A DNA stretch of 45,535 bases from an uncultured Pedobacter sp. Its GTDB lineage: Bacteria > Bacteroidota > Bacteroidia > Sphingobacteriales > Sphingobacteriaceae. A program made the translations under genes and the position numbers. This document shows, one piece after another, positions 1-8,232 of the stretch. Every line of letters starts with the position of its first letter. Position 1 is the first letter of the stretch. The stretch is taken from positions 1 to 45,535 of the forward strand of contig CALLKE010000212.1 in assembly GCA_938008555.1 (NCBI GenBank), given 5' to 3'. A model generated the notes under the pieces. The model was not told the DNA's origin. It did not search any database and saw only the letters and a list, made by a program, of their open reading frames with translations.

Positions 1-618
1 CAGATCTACAAGTGTAAAAAGTGCATGAAGACGTACCAAGAGAGCTATTTTTATCGGGGTGCCAATCCTGAGATCAAAGGTTTAGCTAGCAAAATGCTCG
101 TTCGAGGTTCCGGCACTCGAGACATATCCCATGTTTTATCTATCAGTAGAAATTGCGTTTCAAAATCAATAGCTTCTTATTCTTCTATTAATCTGATACC
201 AAGATGTGAGTATTCCGGTCAGGTTCAAGCAGATGAACTATACAGCTTTGTTCAAACTAAGCAGAAAAAGGTTTGGATTTTATATGCTTAGTGTGCCCTA
301 ACCAAAGAAATATTAACTGTAACGATGTGGAAACGAAGTAAGAAAACTGTTTTAGAGTTATACAATCGGCTAAAGGATATCAAAATCGACTACTGGTGCA
401 CCGATCATTGGGAAGCTTTTAAAGCCATTTTCCCCTCTGAAAAACATAAAGTTGGAAAAGAATTTACTAAAGCAATTGAAGGGGCAAATACCTATTTAAG
501 AGGTGCTTGCAAAAGGCTTACTCGAAGAACAACTGCCTTCTCTAAGAAAGTTTTGAATCATTGGGTTGTAATAAAATTTGTTATGCAGCACAGAAATTTA
601 ACACTATCCACTATTTAG
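1..618 (+). pseudogene. IS1-family transposase, 5'-truncated by window edge and with an in-frame stop
   Basis: One reading frame runs from the window edge to 618, interrupted by a TAG at 289-291. The other copy has a tyrosine codon (TAC) at that point, so this looks like a single-base nonsense mutation. Visible parts are a Cys pair (CKKC) from the N-terminal zinc ribbon, a helix-turn-helix-like segment (RDISHVLSISRNCVSKS), the first DDE-region block (ADELYSFVQTKQKKVWI), and, after the stop, the second Asp block (YWCTDHWEAF) and a C-terminal region rich in Arg and Lys (KRLTRRTTAFSKK). These blocks follow the order of IS1 InsB. A functional protein from this copy is unlikely unless the stop is read through. 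Confidence 0.8.
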
Positions 619-628
619 ACACACTACC
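1..628 (+). mobile_element. IS1-family insertion sequence, 3' part (left end outside window)
   Basis: The 3' portion of an IS1-like element. The right terminal repeat ends at about 628; its reverse complement begins GGTAGTGTGTC, matching the left end of the copy at 36710 (GGTAGTGTATC) and resembling the copy at 45481 (GGTTGTGTTTT). The coding part aligns codon by codon with the 36710 copy, but the two are clearly diverged. The left end lies outside the window, so target duplication cannot be judged. Confidence 0.85.
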
Positions 629-741
629 CATGAAACTATTATAGAATCTTTATAGGAAAAAAAGATGAGGAGTGTAAAAGAGCTTGTACTATTTAAAAAG
701 ACTGATGAATGTACGCACTTCTACATTTCAGAAAAATCGCC

Positions 742-821
742 TGGTAGAAAACAACAATCTATAGTTTTTATCAAACAGAACAACTCTTATTCTACCAAGC
801 ATATGTCCTGTTTGATAAAAA
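742..821. repeat. Two interleaved inverted repeats (pseudoknot-like order)
   Basis: TGGTAGAA (742-749) is complementary to TTCTACCA (790-797), and TTTTTATCAAACAG (765-778) is complementary to CTGTTTGATAAAAA (808-821). The arms alternate A-B-A'-B', so both helices could form only as a pseudoknot, or as two alternative hairpins. It may be a remnant of a mobile element or a structured RNA; nothing in the sequence decides this. Confidence 0.5.
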
Positions 822-897
822 TAGCTATTATGGTTTGGGATTTGGAGTTGCACCAGATCCTCCTACTGCACCAGGACTATTATTATTGATAGCAATG

Positions 898-924
898 CAG
901 CAGCAGCAGCTACAGCAGCAGCAG
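898..924 (+). repeat. CAG trinucleotide tract
   Basis: Four CAG, one CTA, then four CAG. In one frame this reads Gln4-Leu-Gln4 just after an ATG at 895. It is a short tandem repeat prone to slippage, inside a region with no confirmed gene. Confidence 0.8.
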
Positions 925-1462
925 CCAGCCGAAGCCACTAAGTGTTGTTTCATTGTTTTTTTTAATAGAGCTTTAACTTTCATAATAAGGTGATTTTAGG
1001 TTAAAAACATGAGCTACATTTTGATGAGGTATCGCTCTCCTCTCATTATAAAATGTGTAACAGTAAATCAAATAATAACTATTAGTTAAATAAATTATTT
1101 GCAATTTAAATTATTCACACATATATCCAAATATTTGCCATAAATATCTATAAACAATATTATTATTTGTATTATTCAATTCAGTTGTATAAATCAATAA
1201 GTACATTAAATAAATATTTGGATAATATTTGGATAGATATTATTGCAAATGCTGAGATATGATTTATTTCTAAAGCATTTTAAGGCCAGTTTCTCAAAAC
1301 TGAAATCCATGATTTTTTATCTCCAGAAAAGATCATCATACATTTATAGATATACTATCTCCTTTAAAATCTCATTCAACTTCTAAAAAACAAAAACAAT
1401 TCAGCATGCGTAGTTAAATTTCCCTCAAAGCATTTTTTTTTAAATATTTGGCTTTTAAAAAC

Positions 1463-1470
1463 TAATTTCG
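1463..1470 (+). promoter_or_regulatory. Possible -7 box (TAATTTCG) for the Lrp-family gene
   Basis: One mismatch to the Bacteroidota -7 consensus TAnnTTTG, ending 6 bases before the ATG at 1477, which leaves almost no leader. It lies next to the AAATATTTGG repeats, so autoregulation by the encoded Lrp protein is plausible but unproven. Confidence 0.35.
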
Positions 1471-1476
1471 CGTATT

Positions 1477-1947
1477 ATGGCATTAGACATTGACAAAATA
1501 GATCTTCAAATTTTAAAAACTTTGCAAGAAAATGGGCGGATAACGAACCTGCAGCTTTCATCAGAAGTAGGCTTATCCCCTGCCCCAACCTTAGAAAGAG
1601 TGCGGAAGCTAGAAAACTCTGGCTATATCAAAAGCTATCATGCTCTTGTAGATGAGGAATTATTAGGCCTAGGTATAAAAACATTCATCCAAATACAGTT
1701 AGACTTCCATGAAAATAATACTATACAAACTTTTCTAGAAGAAGTTAAACAAATAAGAGAGGTAACAGAGTGTCACTACGTCACTGGACAATGTGATTTT
1801 TTACTGAAAGTATATGTCAAAGATATTAAGTCTTATGAACGCTTAATTCTAGATAAAATAAGCAAGATTAGTGTTGTAAAAAATCTTCAAACTATGATCA
1901 TATTATCTACTAGCAAAAAAGAACCTGCTGTTCCTTTGGCATATTAA
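1477..1947 (+). CDS. Lrp/AsnC-family transcriptional regulator
   Basis: A 156-residue protein of usual family length. Residues 5-52 form the AsnC-type winged helix-turn-helix (starting DKIDLQILKTLQENGR, recognition part SPAPTLERVRKLENSGYI). Residues about 66-145 form the ligand-binding RAM/ACT-like domain, including the GxxD turn TGQCD (103-107). Family members bind DNA as octamer-like assemblies and respond to amino acids; the effector here cannot be read from sequence. The gene stands alone, its stop overlaps the stop of the convergent ung gene by 3 bases, and the AT-rich upstream region carries repeated AAATATTTGG motifs that could be its own binding sites. Confidence 0.92.
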   Translation: MALDIDKIDLQILKTLQENGRITNLQLSSEVGLSPAPTLERVRKLENSGYIKSYHALVDEELLGLGIKTFIQIQLDFHENNTIQTFLEEVKQIREVTECHYVTGQCDFLLKVYVKDIKSYERLILDKISKISVVKNLQTMIILSTSKKEPAVPLAY

Positions 1948-2621
1948 TCCAACTGCCAGTTAATTGGTTTAAGATTGTGATCCCGCAATATTTGATTTGT
2001 TTTTGAGAAATGATGAGAACCAAAAAATCCATTAGCTGCAGAGTATGGGGATGGGTGTGCGGCTTTTAATATATAGTGCTTGCTTTTATCAATCAATGCT
2101 GCCTTGTCTTGAGCAAACTTGCCCCATAGTAAAAATACAATTCCTGTTCTACGTTCAGATAACTCAGTAATCGCTTTATCAGTAAACATTTCCCACCCTT
2201 TTTTTTGATGAGATCCGGGTTTATGAGCTTCTACTGTTAGTGTTGCATTTAATAATAAAACTCCTTGATCTGCCCATTGAGTTAAATCACCATACAAAGG
2301 AATACGAAACCCCGGAACATCATTACTCAATTCTTTAAATATATTTTTCAGTGAGGGGGGAATAGTAACACCTTTTTGAACAGAAAAAGAAAGCCCATGT
2401 GCTTGTCCTTGCCCATGATAAGGATCTTGGCCTAAAATAACCACTTTAACTGCATGAAACGGGGTATGATTAAAAGCATTAAAGACAAATCGGTTAGGCG
2501 GGAAAATAGTACGCTTCTCCCTCTGTTCATTCTGCAGATAGGCTCGTAAGTTTTTCATGTAATCTTTCTCAAACTCATCGACCAGCACTTCTTTCCAACT
2601 CTGCTCTAGCTGAATACTCAT
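1944..2621 (-). CDS. ung: Uracil-DNA glycosylase (family 1)
   Basis: A 225-residue enzyme that removes uracil from DNA as the first step of base excision repair. The water-activating motif GQDPYHGQ is at 64-71 (catalytic Asp66), the uracil-binding segment LLLNATLTVE is near 122-131, and the DNA-intercalation/His motif HPSPYSA is at 189-195. Length and motif spacing match bacterial family-1 enzymes. It converges with the Lrp-family gene, sharing stop-codon bases, and is divergent from the TPR gene at 2700. A perfect TAnnTTTG box on this strand at 2673-2680 lies about 50 bases upstream of the ATG. Confidence 0.97.
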   Translation of the reverse strand: MSIQLEQSWKEVLVDEFEKDYMKNLRAYLQNEQREKRTIFPPNRFVFNAFNHTPFHAVKVVILGQDPYHGQGQAHGLSFSVQKGVTIPPSLKNIFKELSNDVPGFRIPLYGDLTQWADQGVLLLNATLTVEAHKPGSHQKKGWEMFTDKAITELSERRTGIVFLLWGKFAQDKAALIDKSKHYILKAAHPSPYSAANGFFGSHHFSKTNQILRDHNLKPINWQLD

Positions 2622-2672
2622 TTTTTATATTTTTTTATTGGTTAACTATCTAATTAACCGGATATTTGCGCA

Positions 2673-2680
2673 CAAATTTA
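2673..2680 (-). promoter_or_regulatory. -7 promoter box (TAAATTTG) for ung
   Basis: A perfect match to the Bacteroidota TAnnTTTG box, on the minus strand, in the divergent ung/TPR intergenic region, at a plausible distance from the ung start. No clear -33 TTTG was identified. Confidence 0.5.
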
Positions 2681-2699
2681 ACATAACAATAGAGAGATT

Positions 2700-3245
2700 A
2701 TGCCTAATTATATAAGATTATTTTTTGCTTCTGTCCTGCTATGTGGGTCCATTGCATTATTTATTTTTGGCCACTGGGGATGGGGAATCCTGATACTTTT
2801 TTTAATGCTCCTTGTTGCCGTAACATTTTTCTTTAATGAAAACATGCTTATTGCACAATATTTTCTTCGTAAAGAAAATATGGATAAAGCTAGTTTATGG
2901 CTCGATAAAATTCATAATTACGAGAACCAGCTAATTAGTGCACAACATGGATACTATCATCTTCTAATTGGTATGATAGAATCACGAAAAGCCCCTCTCA
3001 AGTCAGAAAAATACTTTAAAAAAGCACTTTCACTAGGAATGACAATGGATCATAATATTGCCCTAGCCAAATTAAGCTTAGCGGGTATTGCCATGGCTAA
3101 GCGTAATAAAAGAGAAGCAGTTATGTATTTAGATGAAGCTAAAAAGGCGGATAAAAACAAGTTACTAGCTGACCAAATTAAGATGATGAAAAATCAGTTG
3201 GGACAGTTAGATCGATCCATTCAACAAACGAGGAGCTATCGATAA
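2700..3245 (+). CDS. Small membrane-anchored TPR-repeat protein, unknown function
   Basis: A 181-residue protein. Two hydrophobic helices with a short turn occupy about residues 5-46 (ending near the aromatic stretch VTFFF). The rest is helical and resembles tetratricopeptide repeats, with paired helices such as AQYFLRKENMDKASLWLDKI and SEKYFKKALSLGM. This suggests a cytoplasmic protein-protein interaction domain tethered to the inner membrane. No catalytic motif is visible. It stands alone on the plus strand between ung and lysS and is followed by a strong hairpin terminator at 3327-3364. The gene is real on coding grounds; the function is not known. Confidence 0.8.
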   Translation: MPNYIRLFFASVLLCGSIALFIFGHWGWGILILFLMLLVAVTFFFNENMLIAQYFLRKENMDKASLWLDKIHNYENQLISAQHGYYHLLIGMIESRKAPLKSEKYFKKALSLGMTMDHNIALAKLSLAGIAMAKRNKREAVMYLDEAKKADKNKLLADQIKMMKNQLGQLDRSIQQTRSYR

Positions 3246-3326
3246 AAGACTATGTCATAGAAAGAGAAATTAATTGATTTAGGCTGCGCAAAAACCTATT
3301 AATTTCTTTATACGCAAAGTGTGTAT

Positions 3327-3364
3327 AGAAAGGCTCCCTCTACAAAAGAAGAGGGAGCCTTTCT
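3327..3364. terminator. Bidirectional hairpin terminator between the TPR gene and lysS
   Basis: A perfect 15-bp stem, AGAAAGGCTCCCTCT (3327-3341) with AGAGGGAGCCTTTCT (3350-3364), and an 8-base loop. The plus-strand tail is ATTTTAATT; the minus-strand tail is less U-rich. It sits exactly between two convergent genes and can serve both. Confidence 0.85.
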
Positions 3365-3367
3365 ATT

Positions 3368-5089
3368 TTAATTAAACCAATTCATTACCTGTTCTTTTTG
3401 TGGCATGATAATCTCCAATTTCATTTTTTTTCGCATACCACCTAAATCATTAAATACTTTATTTGGGTTGGCTGCTTTCAAATCCTTCACTGTATGAAAG
3501 CCCATTTTATTAATCACTGGCACCCACTCTGATGGAATACCAATAGCCATGAAATCCTCTAAAGTAGAAACTTTAACTTTTTTTTCAGGGCGCATCTGTG
3601 GAAAGAAAAGCACTTCTTGTATGGTACTCTGATTAGTCATTAACATCACCAAGCGGTCGATTCCAATACCTAAACCAGAAGTTGGTGGCATTCCATATTC
3701 CAAAGCACGCAAAAAATCGTCGTCCATAGCCATTGCTTCTTCATCACCACGATTTGCTAGCAAAATTTGTTCTTCAAATCGCTGACGCTGATCAACAGGA
3801 TCATTTAGCTCTGAGTATGCATTGGCAATTTCTTTACCCATCACAAAAAGCTCAAAACGTTCTACTAAGCCTTCTTTATTTCTATGCTTTTTAGCAAGAG
3901 GTGTCATCTCAATAGGATAGTCTGTAATATATGTTGGCTGAATAAGATGAGATTCAACCTTTTCACTAAACAATTCATCAATCAACTTTCCTCTTCCCAT
4001 AGTTTCATCAACATCAATACCTAGATTTTTGCAAGTCTGACGTAAAGCTTCTTCATTCATATCAGAAACATCAATTCCCGTGTATTTGTTTATCGACTCG
4101 TACATGGATAACTTCTCATATGGCCCCGAGAAATCGATCTCATGCCCACTCACATGCACTGTTGATTGACCATGGATAACAATTGCAATTTTTTCTAAAC
4201 ACTCTTCAACCATGCTCATCATCCAGATATAATCTTTGTAAGCTACGTAAATCTCCATGGATGTAAATTCAGGATTATGAGTTCTGTCCATGCCCTCATT
4301 GCGAAACATTTTACCAAACTCATAAACTCCATCAAACCCAGCAACAATCAAGCGTTTTAAATATAATTCATTTGCTATCCTCAAAAACAGAGGCATATCC
4401 AGCGTATTATGATGTGTTTTAAAAGGACGCGCTGCTGCACCACCATGAATAGGTTGAAGTATGGGTGTTTCTACTTCCATCCATCCTTGGCTATCAAAAT
4501 AGCCACGCATCGTATTAATCACTTTAGACCGATTGATAAAAATTTGTTTAAAGCCGGGATTAACTGTTAAATCAACATAACGTTGACGGTGTCGCATCTC
4601 AGGATCAGTAAATCCATCATAAACATGACCATCATCATCTCGCTTTACAATTGGAAGAGGCTTCAGCGATTTTGAAAGAACAGTCAGTTTACTGACATGA
4701 ATCGATATCTCACCAGTCTTTGTGGTAAAGACATAACCCTGAACACCAATAATATCACCTATATCTAATAATTTTTTGAAAACGATATTGTAAAGTGTTT
4801 TATCCTGACCTGGACATATATCATCCCGATTAATATATATCTGAATACGACCAGTTGAGTCTTGCATTTCAGCAAAAGACGCATTTCCCATAATTCGGCG
4901 ACTCATAATCCGCCCAGCAAAGCTGATATTTTTATAAGATGTTTTATCTCTTTGATAATTCTCTTTGATATCGCATGCGGTAACATTAACATCAAATGCT
5001 TCTGCTGGATAAGGGTTTATACCTAGTTTACGAAGTTCTACCATCGCCTCACGACGTAAAATCTCTTGTTCTGATAATCCGATACTCAT
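3368..5089 (-). CDS. lysS: Lysyl-tRNA synthetase, class II
   Basis: Charges tRNA-Lys with lysine. An N-terminal OB-fold anticodon-binding domain (about residues 50-150) is followed by the class II catalytic core, with motif 2 (MFRNEGMDRTHNPEFTSME) and motif 3 (GLGIGIDRLVMLM). About 75 residues follow the core, including a helix-hairpin-helix-like segment (INKMGFHTVKDLKAANPNK), a C-terminal extension beyond the usual end. I place the start at 5089 (MSIGLSEQEIL), giving 573 residues. The frame stays open upstream to an ATG at 5254, but that part is unlike the family and its first codons lie in the terminator of the acyl-CoA ligase gene. Confidence 0.95.
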   Translation of the reverse strand: MSIGLSEQEILRREAMVELRKLGINPYPAEAFDVNVTACDIKENYQRDKTSYKNISFAGRIMSRRIMGNASFAEMQDSTGRIQIYINRDDICPGQDKTLYNIVFKKLLDIGDIIGVQGYVFTTKTGEISIHVSKLTVLSKSLKPLPIVKRDDDGHVYDGFTDPEMRHRQRYVDLTVNPGFKQIFINRSKVINTMRGYFDSQGWMEVETPILQPIHGGAAARPFKTHHNTLDMPLFLRIANELYLKRLIVAGFDGVYEFGKMFRNEGMDRTHNPEFTSMEIYVAYKDYIWMMSMVEECLEKIAIVIHGQSTVHVSGHEIDFSGPYEKLSMYESINKYTGIDVSDMNEEALRQTCKNLGIDVDETMGRGKLIDELFSEKVESHLIQPTYITDYPIEMTPLAKKHRNKEGLVERFELFVMGKEIANAYSELNDPVDQRQRFEEQILLANRGDEEAMAMDDDFLRALEYGMPPTSGLGIGIDRLVMLMTNQSTIQEVLFFPQMRPEKKVKVSTLEDFMAIGIPSEWVPVINKMGFHTVKDLKAANPNKVFNDLGGMRKKMKLEIIMPQKEQVMNWFN

Positions 5090-5243
5090 GTGTATTAATT
5101 TGCGTAAAAATAAGTTTTTAGGTGTAGAGTTTGACAGACAGTGTGCCAAATAGAAAGAAAAATATGTGCATTTGCTTTTGAATGCTTCATCTGAACTCCT
5201 CAAAAAAAAGAGTTTCAAGCTTGCATATTTACCATAATCCAAT

Positions 5244-5273
5244 AAAAAAAGCATCCGTTTTAAGGGATGCTTT
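5244..5273 (-). terminator. Rho-independent terminator of the acyl-CoA ligase gene
   Basis: On the minus strand, stem AAAGCATCC (from 5273 down) with GGATGCTTT, followed by a run of seven T (5250-5244). It lies about 25 bases after the ligase stop. It argues that lysS is transcribed from its own promoter below 5244. Confidence 0.9.
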
Positions 5274-5296
5274 CGAATAATTTTATTACATAAAAT

Positions 5297-7207
5297 CTAG
5301 TCTACTTCTACTCCCTCCAAATACATTTCATTGATAGCTTTAGCATATTTTTTCTCAATTACTTTCCGTTTGGCTTTTAATGTAGGGGTTATTTCACCAT
5401 CTTCAATACTAAAAGGATTGCGTTTGACGATGAAATTCTTGATACGTTCAAATTTTGCAAGTTCTGATGATAATTTCCGCACATCCATATTCAGCCAGTC
5501 AATAATTCTTTTATCATCTATAAAGGTTTCTGGTTGTTGAAAAAATTCTTCATCCAATCCAAATGTTTCCTGTAAATCTTCTTTCGATGGTACAATAATC
5601 GCACTAATATATTCGCGCTTATCACCAATTAAAAAAAGTTGCTCTATTTTCTGACTTTTCAAATAGGTATTCTCAACTGGAGTTGGATAAATATTTTTGC
5701 CATACGCATTAACCAACATGTTTTTCATACGATCTGTAATCTGAAGATTTCCTTTATAAAATCTTCCGATGTCACCCGTATGAAACCAACCTTCTTCATC
5801 AATTACTTGTTGGGTTTCCTCTGGTTTGCCCCAATATCCCTTCATTACACAATGCCCTCGGACTAAAAGTTCACCTTCAGCAGATTGAAAATTTTCAACA
5901 AAGCTGTCATGTGTTTGAATAGTAATCATTTCCTTCGTATCCACATCTTGAATGCCAATTTCAATGCCCGGCAAAATACGACCAACCGTGCCATACACCT
6001 GTCGATGAAATTCTGTCACGGCAATAACTGGAGATGTCTCTGTTAATCCAAACCCTTCCAAGACTTTGATACCTAAATTACCAAAGAACTCACCCACATT
6101 TTTAGGAAGCGCCGCTCCCCCGGAGATCATAAATTTCAATCGTCCACCGGTTTTATCTTTTATTTTACTAAACACCAATTTCTCAGCGACCCAATGCTTT
6201 AACCTCAAGATGATGTTCAACGATTGGCCAGATTCGTATATTTCTCTACACTGTTGACCAATTTCAATTGCCCATAAAAATAGTTTAGCTTTTATACCAC
6301 CTTTAGACGTGCCATTTTTCAAAGCCTTATCGTGAATACGCTCTAATAATCGAGGTACACACATCATGACCGTAGGCTTAATTTCTGCCATATTCTTGGC
6401 CAAAAGCTCTAGGCTTTGTGCAAAAGCAATTTTACAGCCCCTCGCACAACAAACATGATAAGTTGCAGTACGCTCAAATACATGAGACAATGGTAAAAAT
6501 GAAAGAAAAGTTTCATGCTCATCAATAAGGATCTGATCTAAAGCTACTCTTACATTGTTAACCAGATTAGAATGGGTAAGCATCACTCCTTTTGGTACAC
6601 CTGTTGTACCTGAAGTATAAATCAATGATGATAGATCAGATGGTAGAACTTCTTCCCGTCTCCTATTTAGCTCGGTCCTAAACTCTTTTATCCGGCTATG
6701 CCCTTCTTTCATTAAAGCTTTAAAACTCAATACACTTGCATGAAGTTTTAAAGTTGAGCTATATTTCTCAAACTCATCAAAAACAGGAATAATACGTTGT
6801 AGCTTTGGGCAATCGTTTGCAATTTTTAAAATCTTACGAAGTAGGAATGGGTTTCCAACCAGAATTGCTCTTGCACCAGAATCCTTCAAAATATATTTAA
6901 CTTCTTGCTCAGAAAGTGTCGGATATATGGAGACGTTTACTGCGCCAATTTGTTGCAAGCCCTGATCATAATAAACATAATCAACCGAGTTCTCAATGAT
7001 CAATGCTAAACGATCACCCTTTACGATACCCATTTCAAGAAAATAGCTAGAAACAGCATCAGCTTGAGCTAAAGTTTGTTGATAACTAATTTCTTCCCAG
7101 CGATCATCCACTTTATGTAATAGAAAAGTATCTTTCTCGGCATGAACACTTCTCACTACGTTACGTAATAATTGTGGGATCGTGGTTGATTGGTTTATCA
7201 AATCCAT
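5297..7207 (-). CDS. Long-chain fatty acid--CoA ligase (AMP-forming)
   Basis: A 636-residue member of the adenylate-forming (ANL) superfamily that activates fatty acids to acyl-CoA through an acyl-AMP. The P-loop-like motif LIYTSGTTGVPKGVMLTH lies around residue 195, followed by GFGLTETSP and the GWFHTGDIG hinge-region block. Its length and N-terminal extent fit the bacterial long-chain (FadD15/ACSL-like) subgroup. It is transcribed alone, with a terminator upstream after iscA and its own terminator at 5244-5273. Substrate chain length is an inference from the family. Neighbouring fatty-acid biosynthesis genes (10.6-15.6 kb) are not in the same operon. Confidence 0.9.
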   Translation of the reverse strand: MDLINQSTTIPQLLRNVVRSVHAEKDTFLLHKVDDRWEEISYQQTLAQADAVSSYFLEMGIVKGDRLALIIENSVDYVYYDQGLQQIGAVNVSIYPTLSEQEVKYILKDSGARAILVGNPFLLRKILKIANDCPKLQRIIPVFDEFEKYSSTLKLHASVLSFKALMKEGHSRIKEFRTELNRRREEVLPSDLSSLIYTSGTTGVPKGVMLTHSNLVNNVRVALDQILIDEHETFLSFLPLSHVFERTATYHVCCARGCKIAFAQSLELLAKNMAEIKPTVMMCVPRLLERIHDKALKNGTSKGGIKAKLFLWAIEIGQQCREIYESGQSLNIILRLKHWVAEKLVFSKIKDKTGGRLKFMISGGAALPKNVGEFFGNLGIKVLEGFGLTETSPVIAVTEFHRQVYGTVGRILPGIEIGIQDVDTKEMITIQTHDSFVENFQSAEGELLVRGHCVMKGYWGKPEETQQVIDEEGWFHTGDIGRFYKGNLQITDRMKNMLVNAYGKNIYPTPVENTYLKSQKIEQLFLIGDKREYISAIIVPSKEDLQETFGLDEEFFQQPETFIDDKRIIDWLNMDVRKLSSELAKFERIKNFIVKRNPFSIEDGEITPTLKAKRKVIEKKYAKAINEMYLEGVEVD

Positions 7208-7264
7208 TTCATTCTCATTTAGTAAATAAATTTTTTTTCAATTTATATTTTTTCTTAAAAAGAA

Positions 7265-7288
7265 AAAGGGCCTATTTTAAAGCCCTTT
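7265..7288 (-). terminator. Hairpin terminator downstream of iscA
   Basis: On the minus strand, stem AAAGGGC with GCCCTTT around a short AT loop, followed by a T-rich tail (TTTCTTTTT) below 7265. It is positioned just after the iscA stop and upstream of the ligase start, so it separates the isc genes from the ligase. Confidence 0.75.
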
Positions 7289-7304
7289 ATACATTTTAGA
7301 AAAA

Positions 7305-7631
7305 TTAAATGGAAAAACTCTCGCCGCAACCGCAAGTACGCGATGCATTAGGATTATGAAAATTGAATCCTTTTCCATTGAGTCCATCAGAAAAATCAAG
7401 TTCAGTACCGGCTAAATACAAAAAAGACTTCATGTCTAAGGAAATACGAATGCCTTTATCTTCAAAAAATTGATCTCCAGGCCTCTCCTCATTATCAAAA
7501 TCAAGTTTATATGATAAACCGGAACATCCCCCGCCTTGCACTGATACACGCAAAAAGTGTGATGAATCTAATTCACTTCCTTGCATCAAACTTTCAATTT
7601 TATTTTTTGCCTTATCTGTTATTGTGATCAT
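7305..7631 (-). CDS. iscA: HesB/IscA-family iron-sulfur cluster carrier (A-type)
   Basis: A 108-residue A-type carrier. The three conserved cysteines are visible: Cys36 in GGGCSG, and Cys100 and Cys102 in the C-terminal TCGCG. A-type proteins accept Fe-S clusters or iron from the scaffold and pass them to apo-proteins in the cytoplasm. It lies 54 bases downstream of iscU, third in an iscS-iscU-iscA run, and is followed by a terminator. Whether it acts as an IscA, ErpA or SufA equivalent cannot be settled from the sequence alone; the context favours the ISC pathway. Confidence 0.93.
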   Translation of the reverse strand: MITITDKAKNKIESLMQGSELDSSHFLRVSVQGGGCSGLSYKLDFDNEERPGDQFFEDKGIRISLDMKSFLYLAGTELDFSDGLNGKGFNFHNPNASRTCGCGESFSI

Positions 7632-7685
7632 AAATACCTCCTCTAAAATAGCTCTGTCGCCTTTTTAACTGTGGGGTCAAAATCT

Positions 7686-8096
7686 TTAGTGATGTGATTC
7701 ACTTTCCAGAGCCTGCATTCCATTTTTTACTCGATAATCATTAATAGCAGCTTTGATAGCATCTTCAGCTAAAACAGAACAATGAATTTTCACTGGAGGT
7801 AAAGCCAATTCTTCAACGATATCCATATTATCTATAGCCATAGCATCATCAATTGTTTTTCCTTTTAACCACTCTGTGGCTAAAGAAGAAGATGCAATGG
7901 CTGAACCACAACCAAATGTTTTAAACTTCGCGTCAGTGATGATATGATTCTCATCAACCTGAATTTGTAAACGCATCACATCACCACATTCAGGTGCACC
8001 AACCAAACCAGTGCCAACATTATTATTGTCTTTGTTTAACGTGCCCACATTACGCGGATGCGTATAGTGATCAATTACTTTATCTGAGTATGCCAT
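7686..8096 (-). CDS. iscU: Iron-sulfur cluster assembly scaffold IscU
   Basis: A 136-residue scaffold on which [2Fe-2S] clusters are built. Cluster ligands Cys37 (APECGD, with Asp39), Cys63 (FGCGSA) and Cys106 (KIHCSVLAEDA) are all present. The LPPVK motif recognised by the HscA chaperone is at 99-103, although no hscA or hscB is in this window. The C-terminus ends in a short acidic/His tail (ESESHH). It lies 136 bases after iscS. IscU, rather than SufU, is favoured by the LPPVK motif and the absence of the SufU insertion. Confidence 0.95.
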   Translation of the reverse strand: MAYSDKVIDHYTHPRNVGTLNKDNNNVGTGLVGAPECGDVMRLQIQVDENHIITDAKFKTFGCGSAIASSSLATEWLKGKTIDDAMAIDNMDIVEELALPPVKIHCSVLAEDAIKAAINDYRVKNGMQALESESHH

Positions 8097-8232
8097 GTTT
8101 TATATTATTTAAAAGCTTCATCTCAATCCTCTGCAAAGGAAATAGAATCTAGATTGACTTATTTACTATTTAACTTCTATTATCAGTGTAAGGTATTATA
8201 ACCTGCTCCCCGCCAATTCTAGAGAAACTGTT

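Larger units (their letters stand above)
629..1476. other. Intergenic region, 848 bp, AT-rich, no convincing gene
   Basis: There is no open frame here that I would call a gene. The 74-codon frame at 665-889 has no recognisable features. The region holds two interleaved inverted repeats (742-749 with 790-797, and 765-778 with 808-821), a CAG trinucleotide tract at 898-924, and several copies of AAATATTTGG or its complement between 1127 and 1452. A frame overlapping 748-930 reads as a Gly/Pro-rich then Gln-rich segment (GLGFGVAPDPPTAPG, then QQQQLQQQQ), which may be a relic of a lost coding region, but it has no credible start. Confidence 0.6.

Noticed and set aside
665..889. 74-codon ORF after the first IS element
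   Set aside because: No homology-like features, overlaps inverted repeats, and the competing frame looks no worse; not called as a gene.
5090..5254. N-terminal extension of LysS
   Set aside because: Unlike the family, and its first codons form the terminator of the ligase gene.
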